From contig NZ_CP050296.1 in the NCBI RefSeq assembly GCF_014189455.1, positions 2,290,001 through 2,354,000 on the forward strand: DNA of 64,000 bases. Direction: 5' to 3'. A model generated the notes under the pieces. That model saw only the letters and a list, made by a program, of their open reading frames with translations, was not told the origin of the DNA and made no database searches. Below are positions 1 through 10,155 of this stretch, one piece after another (position 1 is the stretch's first letter; every line of letters starts with the position of its first letter). The translations under genes and the position numbers were made by a program. Source of the stretch: Mesorhizobium huakuii. GTDB lineage: Bacteria > Pseudomonadota > Alphaproteobacteria > Rhizobiales > Rhizobiaceae.

Positions 1-327
1 GCGCTGTTTGAAGGCAAGGTGAAGGACGGGCAGACCCTGGCATTCCGCCAGGCTGTCCTCGAGACCGTCCTGCCGAAGTGGAAGGCGTTTCCCGGCGCGC
101 TCGACGTGCGCGTCAGTTTCGCCGAAAAGCGTGACGACGGCGCACCGGAATTCCCGCTAATCCTGGCGATCAACTACCGCGACATGGCGGCCGTCGACGC
201 GGCCCTTGCCAGCCCCGTCCGCGCTGAATCGCGCGCCGCGACCGAGGCGGTCCTGGCCAGATATTTCGAGGGCCGCATCCACCATCACGTCACGATCGCC
301 AACGAGTTCCCCCTGGCCAAAGCGTAG
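1..327 (+). CDS. EthD-like/dimeric alpha-beta barrel protein, 5' end missing
   Basis: The open frame runs in from the window edge (first codons read ALFEGKV), so the N-terminus is missing; a GTG at 19 is unlikely to be the start because coding sense extends before it. About 108 residues are visible. The pattern of a short beta strand, a helix containing FRQAVLETVLPKW, a strand with LILAINY and a second helix fits the ferredoxin-like dimeric alpha/beta barrel proteins of the EthD group, small proteins of mostly unknown role in catabolic gene clusters. No catalytic residue can be assigned. The next gene begins about 140 bp downstream on the same strand and is unrelated in function. Confidence 0.6.
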   Translation, partial: ALFEGKVKDGQTLAFRQAVLETVLPKWKAFPGALDVRVSFAEKRDDGAPEFPLILAINYRDMAAVDAALASPVRAESRAATEAVLARYFEGRIHHHVTIANEFPLAKA

Positions 328-464
328 TGGCATCCGCGGTTCCGGCCCCGGCTCGCTTCCTGGCGGGGTCGTGTCAGCAATCGGACAGGCGCGCCAACGA
401 AATCTTAATGTAAATGAAGCGTAATCCCGGTCGTTAAAATAATGCGTATGTGTTGGGGTTGCGC

Positions 465-2804
<2,340 letters not shown>

Positions 2805-2829
2805 GATATAGCCCCGTTAGGCTGCCAGA

Positions 2830-3570
2830 TCAGCGCAGCCGACCTGTCGGGATGATTTCCGGAGAGGTGTCCGCATAGGATTCGCCTTGCCAGTCGCCGA
2901 ACCATTGCTCCACCAGCAGGCCGGCGTCATCCAGCATCCCGGCAAGATCTTCCCTGTTCGGAAACGCGATTTTCGATTCGGCGCCCAGAACTGGTCTGCC
3001 GCCCGGAATTTCATAGAAGGTCGAATAGGTGACCACCGCACTGGCGGCATCCCAGTCGGCATCATACCATGCCCTGACCGTGCCAAGGCTGGGATGCTCC
3101 ACCATCCTTTCGGAGCGCTGCGGCGTCCATTCCAGCCACGCCTCCATGGCGGGATTTCGCGTGTCGAAGATGAAGCGCCCACCGGGAGCGAGATGTTCGG
3201 CGATGGTACGCAGCACCGCCCGCTGATCCTCTTCGGTCAGGAAAACCTGGAACGCGTGACCGGTCAGCAGCACCAGATCGAACCGCCTTCCGAGCCGCAC
3301 CGTTCGCGCGTCGCCGACAATCCAGTCGACCTTGTCGCCGCCGCTCCTGCGTCGCGCGACGTCGAGCATGGCCGATGCGGGATCGATACCGGTGACGTTG
3401 CACCCTTCGGCCATTTCGGCAGCCAGTTGACCCGTGCCGCAACCAAGATCGAGGACCGAGCCGCCATCCCGGGCAAGACGGATGCAATAGTCGAAATCGG
3501 CGCGGCCATCCTGATTCTCGATGTCGTAGAACTGAACGAAGTCGGGATCATTGTAGATCAGATCGGTCAT
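2830..3570 (-). CDS. Class I SAM-dependent methyltransferase
   Basis: A 246-residue protein with the Rossmann-fold signature of class I methyltransferases: motif I VLDLGCGTGQ at residues 39-48, an acidic residue closing strand 2 in VTGIDPASAML, and motif II/III segments DWIVGDARTV and FDLVLLTGHAFQVF. It should transfer a methyl group from S-adenosylmethionine, but the acceptor cannot be inferred. The N-terminus (YNDPDFVQFYDIEN) resembles small-molecule methyltransferases of the Methyltransf_25 type. It converges with the histidine kinase gene, 25 bp away. Its start codon lies about 9 bp after a CTATAG motif that also precedes the sulfotransferase gene upstream on the same strand. Confidence 0.85.
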   Translation of the reverse strand: MTDLIYNDPDFVQFYDIENQDGRADFDYCIRLARDGGSVLDLGCGTGQLAAEMAEGCNVTGIDPASAMLDVARRRSGGDKVDWIVGDARTVRLGRRFDLVLLTGHAFQVFLTEEDQRAVLRTIAEHLAPGGRFIFDTRNPAMEAWLEWTPQRSERMVEHPSLGTVRAWYDADWDAASAVVTYSTFYEIPGGRPVLGAESKIAFPNREDLAGMLDDAGLLVEQWFGDWQGESYADTSPEIIPTGRLR

Positions 3571-3571
3571 G

Positions 3572-3622
3572 TCGCCGCCTATAGCTCAAATGCTTGCCAT
3601 GCCCGACGGGCACAATCCACGC
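3572..3622 (-). promoter_or_regulatory. Upstream module shared with the sulfotransferase gene (copy 1)
   Basis: This roughly 50-bp segment matches 4462-4512: GCCGCCTATAG, a TC-AAA-TG core, TTGC, then CGACGGGCACA and TCCA, in the same order and nearly the same spacing. On the minus strand the block reads toward the methyltransferase start and offers CTATAG as a -10-like hexamer about 9 bp from the ATG, so a transcript would be almost leaderless. No good -35 element is visible. Confidence 0.35.
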
Positions 3623-3658
3623 CGCCGATGACGTTGCGGCCTTGCTCGGCCCCCATGC

Positions 3659-4411
3659 TCAGCCGGCCGCCTCCAGACGATAGCGGCGCATCCAGTCGAG
3701 GCTTGTCTCGTCGGCGAGCTTTGCGACGCCTGGCCGGATGTCATCGGCATTCGGCAGTTGAATGCCGACGGCCTCGCAAATGGCCAGTAGGGCCGCCGCC
3801 GGGTCGGCGGAAAGCCGCTCGTAGCCAACCCGCAGCGGCGTCAGGCCTTGCGCCGCGAACCAGATGTTCCAGGCCGTGTCATAGGCTTCGAGCCTGGCAG
3901 GCTCGGCTTTGATCCGCTCGAAATCATATTGGGGTTCTTGCGCCGGTGCGACCCTTTCGATCTCGGTGCCGTCAGGCGCGATGTGCCAAAGACCGGTCTG
4001 CTGTGCCTTGATCAGCGAGATCGCCTGCGCAAGCTTGTTCTCGCGCGACAGGTGGATGTAGAGGGTGCGGCCAAAGGCCTTTTCGAAACGCGCCGTGTCC
4101 GACGCCAGCCCGGGGAAAATCCGGTCGAGGATCGCTGAAAGCTCATCCAGGTTTTCGCGCATCAGGCGCAGGCCGAAGACGCCCGTTCCGCCCTTGCCAG
4201 CGGTGATTGCCGCATCGAGATAGGCAATCTCGAATTCAAGCTCGCCCATCGTGTCACGAGCTGGCAGTTTCCACTCCTGCGCCCACTCCGCCACATCCTG
4301 CCGCCGATAGAAGGAGTGAGGATCGCCTGATGTTCCAGTGGATGCCAGGAGCTTGCACAGCAAAGTGCTGCCGGTTCTCGGCGTGCCGCAGATAATGTAG
4401 GCGTCGAACAT
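3659..4411 (-). CDS. Stf0-family sulfotransferase
   Basis: About 250 residues. The N-terminal IICGTPRTGSTLLCKLL is the 5'-phosphosulfate-binding loop of PAPS-dependent sulfotransferases, and the following SGDPHSFYR and the later LYIHLSRENKLAQAISLIKA segment (3'-phosphate-binding region) match the Stf0 type, whose known mycobacterial member sulfates trehalose. It is predicted to move sulfate from PAPS to a sugar or glycolipid; the acceptor is unknown. Longer frames open at 4504 and 4432, but the ATG at 4411 has a good GAGGGC ribosome site and begins directly before the conserved fold. Orientation and a shared upstream module link it to the adjacent methyltransferase gene. Confidence 0.8.
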   Translation of the reverse strand: MFDAYIICGTPRTGSTLLCKLLASTGTSGDPHSFYRRQDVAEWAQEWKLPARDTMGELEFEIAYLDAAITAGKGGTGVFGLRLMRENLDELSAILDRIFPGLASDTARFEKAFGRTLYIHLSRENKLAQAISLIKAQQTGLWHIAPDGTEIERVAPAQEPQYDFERIKAEPARLEAYDTAWNIWFAAQGLTPLRVGYERLSADPAAALLAICEAVGIQLPNADDIRPGVAKLADETSLDWMRRYRLEAAG

Positions 4412-4461
4412 CCCGCTGCCCTCGTCGTTCATCGCAGGCAGGGCAACCCCGGCCAATCCAC

Positions 4462-4512
4462 CGCCGCCTATAGTCGAAATTGTTGCTGGATGCGACGGGC
4501 ACATTCCAGCGC
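4462..4512 (-). promoter_or_regulatory. Upstream module shared with the methyltransferase gene (copy 2)
   Basis: Second copy of the block seen at 3572-3622, here about 55 bp before the sulfotransferase start. The CTATAG hexamer (4468-4473) and the CGACGGGCACA segment are conserved between the copies. It may be a common promoter or the scar of a local duplication. Confidence 0.3.
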
Positions 4513-4570
4513 GGTGAGATGGCCGGTGTCGACTTCGAGACGCCCTCAGACCATCCGGCTCCGGACCGGC

Positions 4571-5424
4571 CTACCGGTTGCGCACCACCACGCACGCCCC
4601 GCCGACACTCTGCAATTTCTGGCAGATGACATTGGCGGCGGGACGATCGTCGACCCCGATCCGGACCGCGTAGATGCCGCGCCGGCCGATCGGCGTGCGC
4701 ACCCGGCTCACCACCGGATCATGGCCGGCAAGCAGCGTCGGAAAACGGCTCCTCACCCGCAGCCACTGGCCGATTGCGGCACTGCGGCGGAAATTGCCGG
4801 CCACCTGGATGCCCCATGGTTTGACGTTGATCGAAGCCATCGCCACGGTCTGCGACATGATCACCGGCAGCTTGCGGCAGGCGACGGCAAAATCCGCCTT
4901 GGCGTCGAGCGGCTCGATTTTTCCGGCATAGGCGGGGTCGGTGAACTTGTCGACCGGCTCGCCCATGACATCGAAGACATAGCTCTCGGTCTCCATCGGC
5001 AGGAAGCCGCCCGAACCCAGCCAGCGCGACACCCGGCTTTCGCCGGCATTGTAGGCGGCCGCGCCAGACCAAGATTGCCGTAGCTGGTCTTCATTTCGGC
5101 GAGATATTTCGCCGAGGCCGGGATCGCCTGGTTGATGTCGAAGGAATTTTCGAGACCGCGCATCTTGGCGGTGCCCGGCATGAACTGGGCGATGCCTTCG
5201 GCGCCGACAGGGCTGACGGCGTTGGGATCGAAACGGCTCTCTTTCCAGATCAGCCGGGCGAAGAAATCCCGGGGCAGGCCGTTCTGGTCGGCATGGGCCT
5301 GGATCAGGTTGCAGACCTTGTCGATCAGCCGCTGCTTGGCCGATTGCGGTGGATCGGCCTGGACAAGCGTTGACCAGGCCAGCCCGCAAAGCAAAATCAG
5401 CGTTGCCAAGAGGAAACGCTGCAT
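4571..5424 (-). pseudogene. Lytic murein transglycosylase, broken by a one-base frameshift
   Basis: Read as one gene this encodes about 284 residues: a signal peptide (MQRFLLATLILLCGLAWSTL), an SLT goose-lysozyme-like domain with catalytic Glu in LIWKESRFDPNAVS, the GAEGIAQFMPGTA motif and AAAYNAGESRVSRWL, and a C-terminal region with repeated beta-alpha units resembling a SPOR domain. It would cleave peptidoglycan glycan strands in the periplasm. The frame breaks near 5058-5066: the bases read CTGGCGCGGCC where one more G (CTGGCGGCGGCC) restores GLAAAAYNAGE. Without it the protein stops making sense right at the substrate-binding motif. The gene starts 5 bp after ispG on the same strand, so the two are probably cotranscribed. 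Confidence 0.8.
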
Positions 5425-5429
5425 CTGAG

Positions 5430-6680
5430 CTACTCTGCCGCAGCCTTGCCGCGACCAAACCGTTGCTCGATATAGTCGGCGACCATTTTCTCGAAATCCG
5501 CCGCGATCGACGGCCCGCGCAGCGTCGCCGCCTTCTTGCCGTCGACGAAGACGGGCGCCGTCGGCGTCTCGCCGGTGCCGGGCAGCGAAATGCCGATATC
5601 GGCATGCTTGGACTCGCCCGGTCCGTTGACGATGCAGCCCATCACCGCGACCTTGAGGTTCTCGACGCCGGGATATTTTTCGCGCCACACCGGCATGTTC
5701 TTGCGCAGATCCGCCTGGATGTTCTGGGCGAGCTCCTGGAACACGGTGGAGGTCGTGCGGCCGCAGCCGGGGCAAGCCGCGACGATCGGCACGAACTGCC
5801 TGAAACCCATGGTCTGCAGCAGTTCCTGCGACACCTGCACCTCGCGCGTGCGGTCGCCGTTCGGCTCCGGCGTCAGCGAGATGCGGATGGTGTCGCCAAT
5901 GCCCTGCTGCAGCAGGATGCCCATGGCGGCGGACGAGGCGACGATGCCTTTCGAGCCCATGCCGGCCTCGGTGAGGCCGAGATGCAGCGCGTGGTCGGAG
6001 CGGGTGGCAAGCTCGGTATAAACGGCAATCAAATCCTGCACGCCGCTGACCTTGGCCGACAGGATGATCTTGTCGCGGCCAAGGCCGATCTCTTCGGCCA
6101 TCTCGGCGGACAGGATCGCCGACTGCACGATCGCCTCGCGCGTCACTTCCTGCGCCGTCAGCGGAAAACCCTTGTCCTGGTTGTCGTCCATCAGCCGGGT
6201 CAGAAGTTCCTGGTCGAGCGAGCCCCAGTTGACCCCGATGCGCACCGGCTTGTCATGTTTGATCGCCATTTCGACGATCGCGGCGAACTGCCGGTCCTTC
6301 TTGTCCTTGAAGCCGACATTGCCGGGATTGATGCGGTATTTGGCCAATGCCTCGGCGCAGGCCGGATGGTCGGCGAGCAACTTGTGGCCGATATAGTGGA
6401 AGTCGCCGACCAGCGGCACGTTGATGCCGAGCCGCTGGAGCCGCTCATGAATGCGCGGCACGGCGGCAGCGCTCTCGTCGCGGTCGACGGTGATGCGTAC
6501 GATCTCGGAGCCGGCGCGGTGGAGTGCTGCGACCTGCGCGACTGTCTGGTCGATGTCGGCCGTGTCGGTGTTGGTCATCGACTGCACGACAACCGGAGCG
6601 CCGCCGCCGACGACCACGCCGCCGACATCGACGCCGACCGAAGGGCGGCGGGGGAAGGGAAAAGAAAAATATCCGGTCAT
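5430..6680 (-). CDS. ispG: 4-hydroxy-3-methylbut-2-en-1-yl diphosphate synthase (flavodoxin-type), IspG/GcpE
   Basis: Penultimate enzyme of the MEP isoprenoid pathway, converting cyclic MEcPP to HMBPP with a [4Fe-4S] cluster. The 416 residues match full family length. The N-terminal TIM barrel carries [14 protein letters not shown] and the [12 protein letters not shown] segment. The C-terminal domain supplies cluster ligands Cys303 and Cys306 (CPGCGRTT), Cys349 (GCIVNGPGE) and the conserved Glu356. The start [12 protein letters not shown] is the only one that keeps the N-terminus typical. The lytic transglycosylase gene follows after 5 bp. An essential gene in bacteria that use this pathway. 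Confidence 0.96.
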   Translation of the reverse strand: MTGYFSFPFPRRPSVGVDVGGVVVGGGAPVVVQSMTNTDTADIDQTVAQVAALHRAGSEIVRITVDRDESAAAVPRIHERLQRLGINVPLVGDFHYIGHKLLADHPACAEALAKYRINPGNVGFKDKKDRQFAAIVEMAIKHDKPVRIGVNWGSLDQELLTRLMDDNQDKGFPLTAQEVTREAIVQSAILSAEMAEEIGLGRDKIILSAKVSGVQDLIAVYTELATRSDHALHLGLTEAGMGSKGIVASSAAMGILLQQGIGDTIRISLTPEPNGDRTREVQVSQELLQTMGFRQFVPIVAACPGCGRTTSTVFQELAQNIQADLRKNMPVWREKYPGVENLKVAVMGCIVNGPGESKHADIGISLPGTGETPTAPVFVDGKKAATLRGPSIAADFEKMVADYIEQRFGRGKAAAE

Positions 6681-7051
6681 GCCGGCCGCCTTTTAGCTGG
6701 AAGGTCCGGGCATGAGGTGGAGGAGCAAAGATGGCTTGTCAATGGCGACAGGTCGCCACAAAGGCGCGTCGCCTGAAACTGCGGGGTGAATTTGGGGCAC
6801 CCTCGGCGAAAAAACGGAGAGCGCCCCGTCACGTCGAGCATGACAAGTTGGCGAAAGTCGCATAGCGGCCGAGCCGCCAGTTTCCAAGTTCCGTATTTTC
6901 CGCCGGCGTCAAGGGGGGGAGGATTCGGACTCACGCCACCAGATTGTTTGGAACTTGAATGCCAATGAAACCCTGAGCGATCCTCGTTGCGAACAGCCTC
7001 TACCCAGGATAATATTTACTCACACGTCCAAACCCATATGCAGATGAGATC
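6681..7051. other. Intergenic region, GC-rich to AT-rich transition
   Basis: No gene is supported here. It should hold the ispG promoter on the minus strand. Base composition drops sharply after about 6985, where the AT-rich block carrying the next gene begins; no repeat or attachment site frames the change. A stretch near 6917-6944 resembles the 3' end of a tRNA (it ends CACGCCACCA) but does not fold as one. Confidence 0.5.
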
Positions 7052-7516
7052 ATGAACTGGCGACAAAAATTATATTCCAAAATACATCTAGTCAAAAATG
7101 CCTTTATAGCAGATATATCTGTATATATACTTATGTTTGCTAATGTTTCAATTTCTCTATATATAGTAACCAAAATAGGCCCTCAGCACAACTACAACAA
7201 GCTCTATCACGCGTTAATATTATACCTTCTAGCTATGTTTTCACTTGATATAATCCTGAAACTTGTAGGAATTGGCATAAAGAGATATCGCGGATTGTCC
7301 ATGCTTCAGATATTCGAGACATCCAAGAGAAAATTCTGGAGCGAGCCTCATAAATATATATCGCTGTCAATTGGCTTTCCCATAAGCCTTTATCTTGCGC
7401 TAACAGCAGGGCCTGAATACGATTTCAAAGAATTATTCTACGCAGCACTTTTCGGTCTTCTGGCAGCAGCTGCAGTCAATGCAATCTTCGGACTGCTCAG
7501 AAAGCGGTGGTCTTGA
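7052..7516 (+). CDS. Hypothetical four-helix membrane protein in AT-rich DNA
   Basis: A 154-residue protein that I do not recognise. Four hydrophobic segments are visible at about residues 15-40, 50-75, 102-120 and 125-149, with a basic N-terminus (MNWRQKLYSKIHLVK) and a basic C-terminus (LLRKRWS), so it is probably an inner-membrane protein. Its codon use is unlike the rest of the window: many ATA, TTA and AGA codons, and long A/T runs in its first 200 bp. This suggests recent acquisition. The ribosome site is weak (GATGAGATC before ATG). No neighbour suggests a function, and no transposase or integrase lies beside it. Confidence 0.6.
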   Translation: MNWRQKLYSKIHLVKNAFIADISVYILMFANVSISLYIVTKIGPQHNYNKLYHALILYLLAMFSLDIILKLVGIGIKRYRGLSMLQIFETSKRKFWSEPHKYISLSIGFPISLYLALTAGPEYDFKELFYAALFGLLAAAAVNAIFGLLRKRWS

Positions 7517-7657
7517 ATATCTTCTGTTCTCGGCAAACCGGCCAGTCAGCGCGGTCGCGAGCAGACAAATTTCACCTTGGCTAAACGGAAAAGCGTCCGG
7601 CGACAGCAACTGCCGCCGGCAAGACATTCCGCGTGAAACGGCTATGTCAGTCGGGCA

Positions 7658-7837
7658 TCAATGCGTGGTCGGTTGCGCTTTCAATTTCTCAATCGCATCC
7701 TTGAGTGCCAGCTTGCGTCGCTTGAGATTCACGATTTCGAGGTCGTCCACCGAGGGGTGGTTCATCGCGTCATCGATCTCACGTTCGATGTCGCCGTGTT
7801 TCCGCTGCAACTCATCAAGATGGGAAGCAAGAGACAT
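7658..7837 (-). CDS. YdcH/DUF465 small coiled-coil protein
   Basis: A 59-residue protein read on the minus strand: it opens MSLASHLDELQRKHGDIERE, continues with a central SVDDLEIVNLKRRKLALKD and ends near LKAQPTTH. The heptad-like helix, the central LKRRKLALKD and the length are those of the YdcH/DUF465 family, cytoplasmic helical-hairpin proteins of unknown function. The ribosome site GGAGAACC precedes the ATG at 7837. A second, divergent member begins 240 bp away at 8078. Confidence 0.8.
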   Translation of the reverse strand: MSLASHLDELQRKHGDIEREIDDAMNHPSVDDLEIVNLKRRKLALKDAIEKLKAQPTTH

Positions 7838-8005
7838 GATTGGTTCTCCCTTTCATGGTTTCCTCGATTGCAGCCGTCAAGGCGCGTCCACCGCAGGCTC
7901 GCTTCTGTGACGGCACAATGACACTTTGCCACCTTCCGACTTCGATGTCGAATGCTGCGTGGTAGCATTCCACGACAATGTGAAATGTGATATGGGCTCC
8001 CCGCC

Positions 8006-8024
8006 GGTGGCAGAAATTGCCACC
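8006..8024. promoter_or_regulatory. Perfect 7-bp inverted repeat between the two YdcH genes
   Basis: GGTGGCA and TGCCACC flank a five-base spacer. It lies in the intergenic space of two divergent YdcH genes, about 55 bp before the plus-strand start, which suits an operator for a dimeric regulator. The regulator is unknown. Confidence 0.35.
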
Positions 8025-8077
8025 CCCGCCCAATCAGGCCCAGCTTTTGGGCGCCGCAGACGTGCAGACGGTAGAGA

Positions 8078-8281
8078 ATGTCCGATCAGGAACAGGCCGA
8101 TATTCGCCTCGAATTTTCCCGGCTGAAGCAGGAACACGCCGATTTCGATGCGGCGATCAACGCGATGATCGCCACCAATTGCGATCCCCTGCAGATCCAG
8201 CGCATGAAAAAGAAGAAGCTGGTGCTCAAGGACCGGCTGATGGCGCTGGAAGACAAGATCATTCCAGACATCATCGCTTAG
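8078..8281 (+). CDS. YdcH/DUF465 small coiled-coil protein
   Basis: A 67-residue, highly charged and helical protein. The LKQEHADFDAAINAM segment and the RMKKKKLVLKDRLMALEDKI hairpin match the YdcH/DUF465 family, found singly or in pairs in alphaproteobacteria with no assigned biochemical role. It is the divergent partner of the 59-residue member at 7658-7837; the two share the central pattern L-x-R/K-x-K-L-x-L-K-D. It ends 10 bp before the stop of the convergent IclR regulator gene. The ATG at 8078 is preceded by GTAGAGA. Confidence 0.85.
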   Translation: MSDQEQADIRLEFSRLKQEHADFDAAINAMIATNCDPLQIQRMKKKKLVLKDRLMALEDKIIPDIIA

Positions 8282-8291
8282 CCGTCTCTCG

Positions 8292-9080
8292 CTATCCGCC
8301 GATCGACAGCCTGCCGGCGCGGTCGCGCAGCAGGCCGATGAGGTTGCCGGTCCGTTCCTCGGACGTATCGATGGGAACCACCAGGCACATCGTCGCCTCG
8401 ACCTTGCCCGGCGCCGAAAAGACCGGCACGGCAAGACATTTCGTGTAGGCATCGACCAGCCCCGAGGTGACGCAGTAGCCGGTCACCCCAGCCTTGGCGA
8501 TGTCGGCGATGAAATCGTCTAGCCGCAGCTTGCGGCCATCGGGCAGCACGAGATCGTCTTCCGACACCATGGCTTCGATTTCAGGCCGCTCCAGCCCTGC
8601 CAGAAGCAGCCGGCCCGACGCGGTCCAGGGCAGCGGTATCTGCAGGCCGGTGGCCGAGCTGATGCGGAACGGCCTGGTGCCCGGGCTGGAATGGACGATG
8701 GTGTAGCGGCCGCTCTGCAGCATGCACAATTCCGAGGTCTCGCCGGTTTCCCGCGACAGATGGTCGACTTCCTGGCGCCCGCGCCGCAGCAGGTCGTTGC
8801 CGCGCACATAATCCATTCCATAGAGATAGAGTTTTTTACCGAAATAGACGCGGTTGCCGTCGCCCGCCATTTCCAGCAGGCCGGCATCGACCAGCGAGCG
8901 CACCAGCGTGTAGGTCGTCGAACGCGGGGCGTTCACCCCCTTGGCAAGATCGCCAATGCCGATCGCCCGCTGCGTCGTGTGCAGAAAGTCCAGGATCTCG
9001 AGCACCCGGTTGAGGCCCTTCTCGCGGGAGGCCGTCGTCTTTTCGTCGGCCGAAACGGCCAAGGCATTGCCATCTTGCAT
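8292..9080 (-). CDS. IclR-family transcriptional regulator
   Basis: A 262-residue regulator with an N-terminal winged helix (LNRVLEILDFLHTTQRAIGI, then NAPRSTTYTLVRSLVDAGLLE) and a C-terminal IclR effector domain (TSELCMLQSGRYTIVHS, the ATGLQIPLPWTASGRLLLAG stretch, and VPVFSAPGKVEATMCLVVP). It is divergently placed from the amino-acid ABC transporter operon, and two related palindromes lie between them, so it probably controls that operon and itself. The ligand may be the transported compound or a metabolite of the downstream PLP enzyme; this is inference from position only. Confidence 0.9.
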   Translation of the reverse strand: MQDGNALAVSADEKTTASREKGLNRVLEILDFLHTTQRAIGIGDLAKGVNAPRSTTYTLVRSLVDAGLLEMAGDGNRVYFGKKLYLYGMDYVRGNDLLRRGRQEVDHLSRETGETSELCMLQSGRYTIVHSSPGTRPFRISSATGLQIPLPWTASGRLLLAGLERPEIEAMVSEDDLVLPDGRKLRLDDFIADIAKAGVTGYCVTSGLVDAYTKCLAVPVFSAPGKVEATMCLVVPIDTSEERTGNLIGLLRDRAGRLSIGG

Positions 9081-9099
9081 TGTCGATTCCTGGTGCTAG

Positions 9100-9140
9100 T
9101 ATCTGTCTTGTACAGGATACATGCGTCTCTTGTAAGAGAC
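9100..9140. promoter_or_regulatory. Two related palindromic operators between the IclR gene and its ABC operon
   Basis: TATCTGTC-TTG-TACAGGATA at 9100-9119 and GTCTCTT-GT-AAGAGAC (perfect 7-2-7) at 9125-9140 share a TCTTGTA core; the core starts are 24 bp apart. They sit 20-60 bp upstream of the IclR start and 70-110 bp upstream of the binding-protein gene, as expected for an autoregulated divergent switch. Confidence 0.55.
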
Positions 9141-9209
9141 AATCTTATGATAATCACCGTCGCGTGTATTGCCTGTGCGTAGGGGAACACAACACGAAAG
9201 GAGGTCGCC

Positions 9210-10082
9210 GTGAACGACACATCCGGAAGACGTGATTTTCTGAAATTGGGAATGGCGGGACTGGCGACGGCCGGCGTGCTGGCAACCGTCGATGCTCAGA
9301 AGGCCGCCGCCCAGGCCGCATCCGACAGCCTACTGCGCACCGTGCTCGACCGCGGCAAGCTGATCGTCGGCACCGGCAGCACCAACGCGCCCTGGCATTT
9401 CGAGAACGATGCCGGCGAGCTGGTTGGCATGGACATCACTATGGGGCGCATCCTGGCCAAGGGCCTGTTCGACGATCCGACCAAGGTCGAGTTCGTCATG
9501 CAGGATCCGGCGCAGCGCATTCCCAACGTCACCACCAACAAGGTCGACATCACCATCCAGTTCATGACCATGAGCGCCCAGCGTTCGCAGCTGGTCAATT
9601 TTTCCCGGCCCTACTATGTCGAGGGCGTTGCCCTGCTGAGCCTTCCGACAGCCGAGAACAGGACGTTCGACAAACTGCTTGCCGGCGGTTCGGCGACGCG
9701 CATCTCCATCCTGCAGAATGTCGATGCCGAGGCACAGGTGCATTCGGTCCTGCCGCAATGCCAGGTCATGCAGATCGACACCCAGGCCAACGTGCTTCAG
9801 GCGCTGGAATCGAAGCGCGTCGACGCAGCCGCAGTCGATCTGTCCACCGTGCGCTGGCTCGCCTCGCGCAACCCGGACAAATATTTCGACGCCGGCAAGA
9901 GCTGGCTGAGCATGCTGTATGGTGCAGCACTCCGGCAAGGCGATCTCGACTGGCTGGCCTTCGTCAACGCGACCTTCACCATCGCCATGTTCGGCCACGA
10001 AAACGCCCTCTACGATGCAGCATTCAAGGACTATTTCGGACAGGAGCCGCCGGCGCGCCATCCCGGCTTCCCGGCCATCTGA
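9210..10082 (+). CDS. Polar amino-acid-type ABC transporter substrate-binding protein, Tat signal
   Basis: A 290-residue family-3 periplasmic binding protein. The N-terminus carries a twin-arginine motif (GRRDFLKLG) followed by a hydrophobic stretch, so export by Tat is likely. The mature part starts with LIVGTGSTNAPWHFENDAGELVGMD split over the usual first strand and loop, and later has DITIQFMTMSAQRSQLVNFS and a C-terminal helix. The GTG start is fixed by an excellent AAGGAGG site. It heads a transporter operon (two permeases, ATPase), followed by RidA and a PLP enzyme, pointing to uptake of an amino acid or amino sugar that the PLP enzyme degrades. The exact ligand is unknown. Confidence 0.88.
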   Translation: MNDTSGRRDFLKLGMAGLATAGVLATVDAQKAAAQAASDSLLRTVLDRGKLIVGTGSTNAPWHFENDAGELVGMDITMGRILAKGLFDDPTKVEFVMQDPAQRIPNVTTNKVDITIQFMTMSAQRSQLVNFSRPYYVEGVALLSLPTAENRTFDKLLAGGSATRISILQNVDAEAQVHSVLPQCQVMQIDTQANVLQALESKRVDAAAVDLSTVRWLASRNPDKYFDAGKSWLSMLYGAALRQGDLDWLAFVNATFTIAMFGHENALYDAAFKDYFGQEPPARHPGFPAI

Positions 10083-10090
10083 TTCCGGAC

Positions 10091-10121
10091 TGCGGAAGGG
10101 TGGCAGTTCAGCCCTTCCGCA
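10091..10121 (+). terminator. Hairpin between binding-protein and permease genes
   Basis: TGCGGAAGGG and CCCTTCCGCA form a perfect 10-bp stem with an 11-base loop and no T-tract. In this position it probably protects the 3' end of the binding-protein message or partly terminates transcription, giving more binding protein than permease. Similar hairpins follow the two other binding-protein genes in the window. Confidence 0.55.
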
Positions 10122-10155
10122 ATCCATTCGACGCCCTTCACACCGAGGCGGACGC

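Noticed and set aside
6917..6944. tRNA-like 3' end (GGATTCGGACTC...CACCA)
   Set aside because: The T-arm stem does not pair and no acceptor, D-arm or anticodon arm can be found upstream. The alphaproteobacterial tmRNA tag sequence was also sought nearby and not seen.
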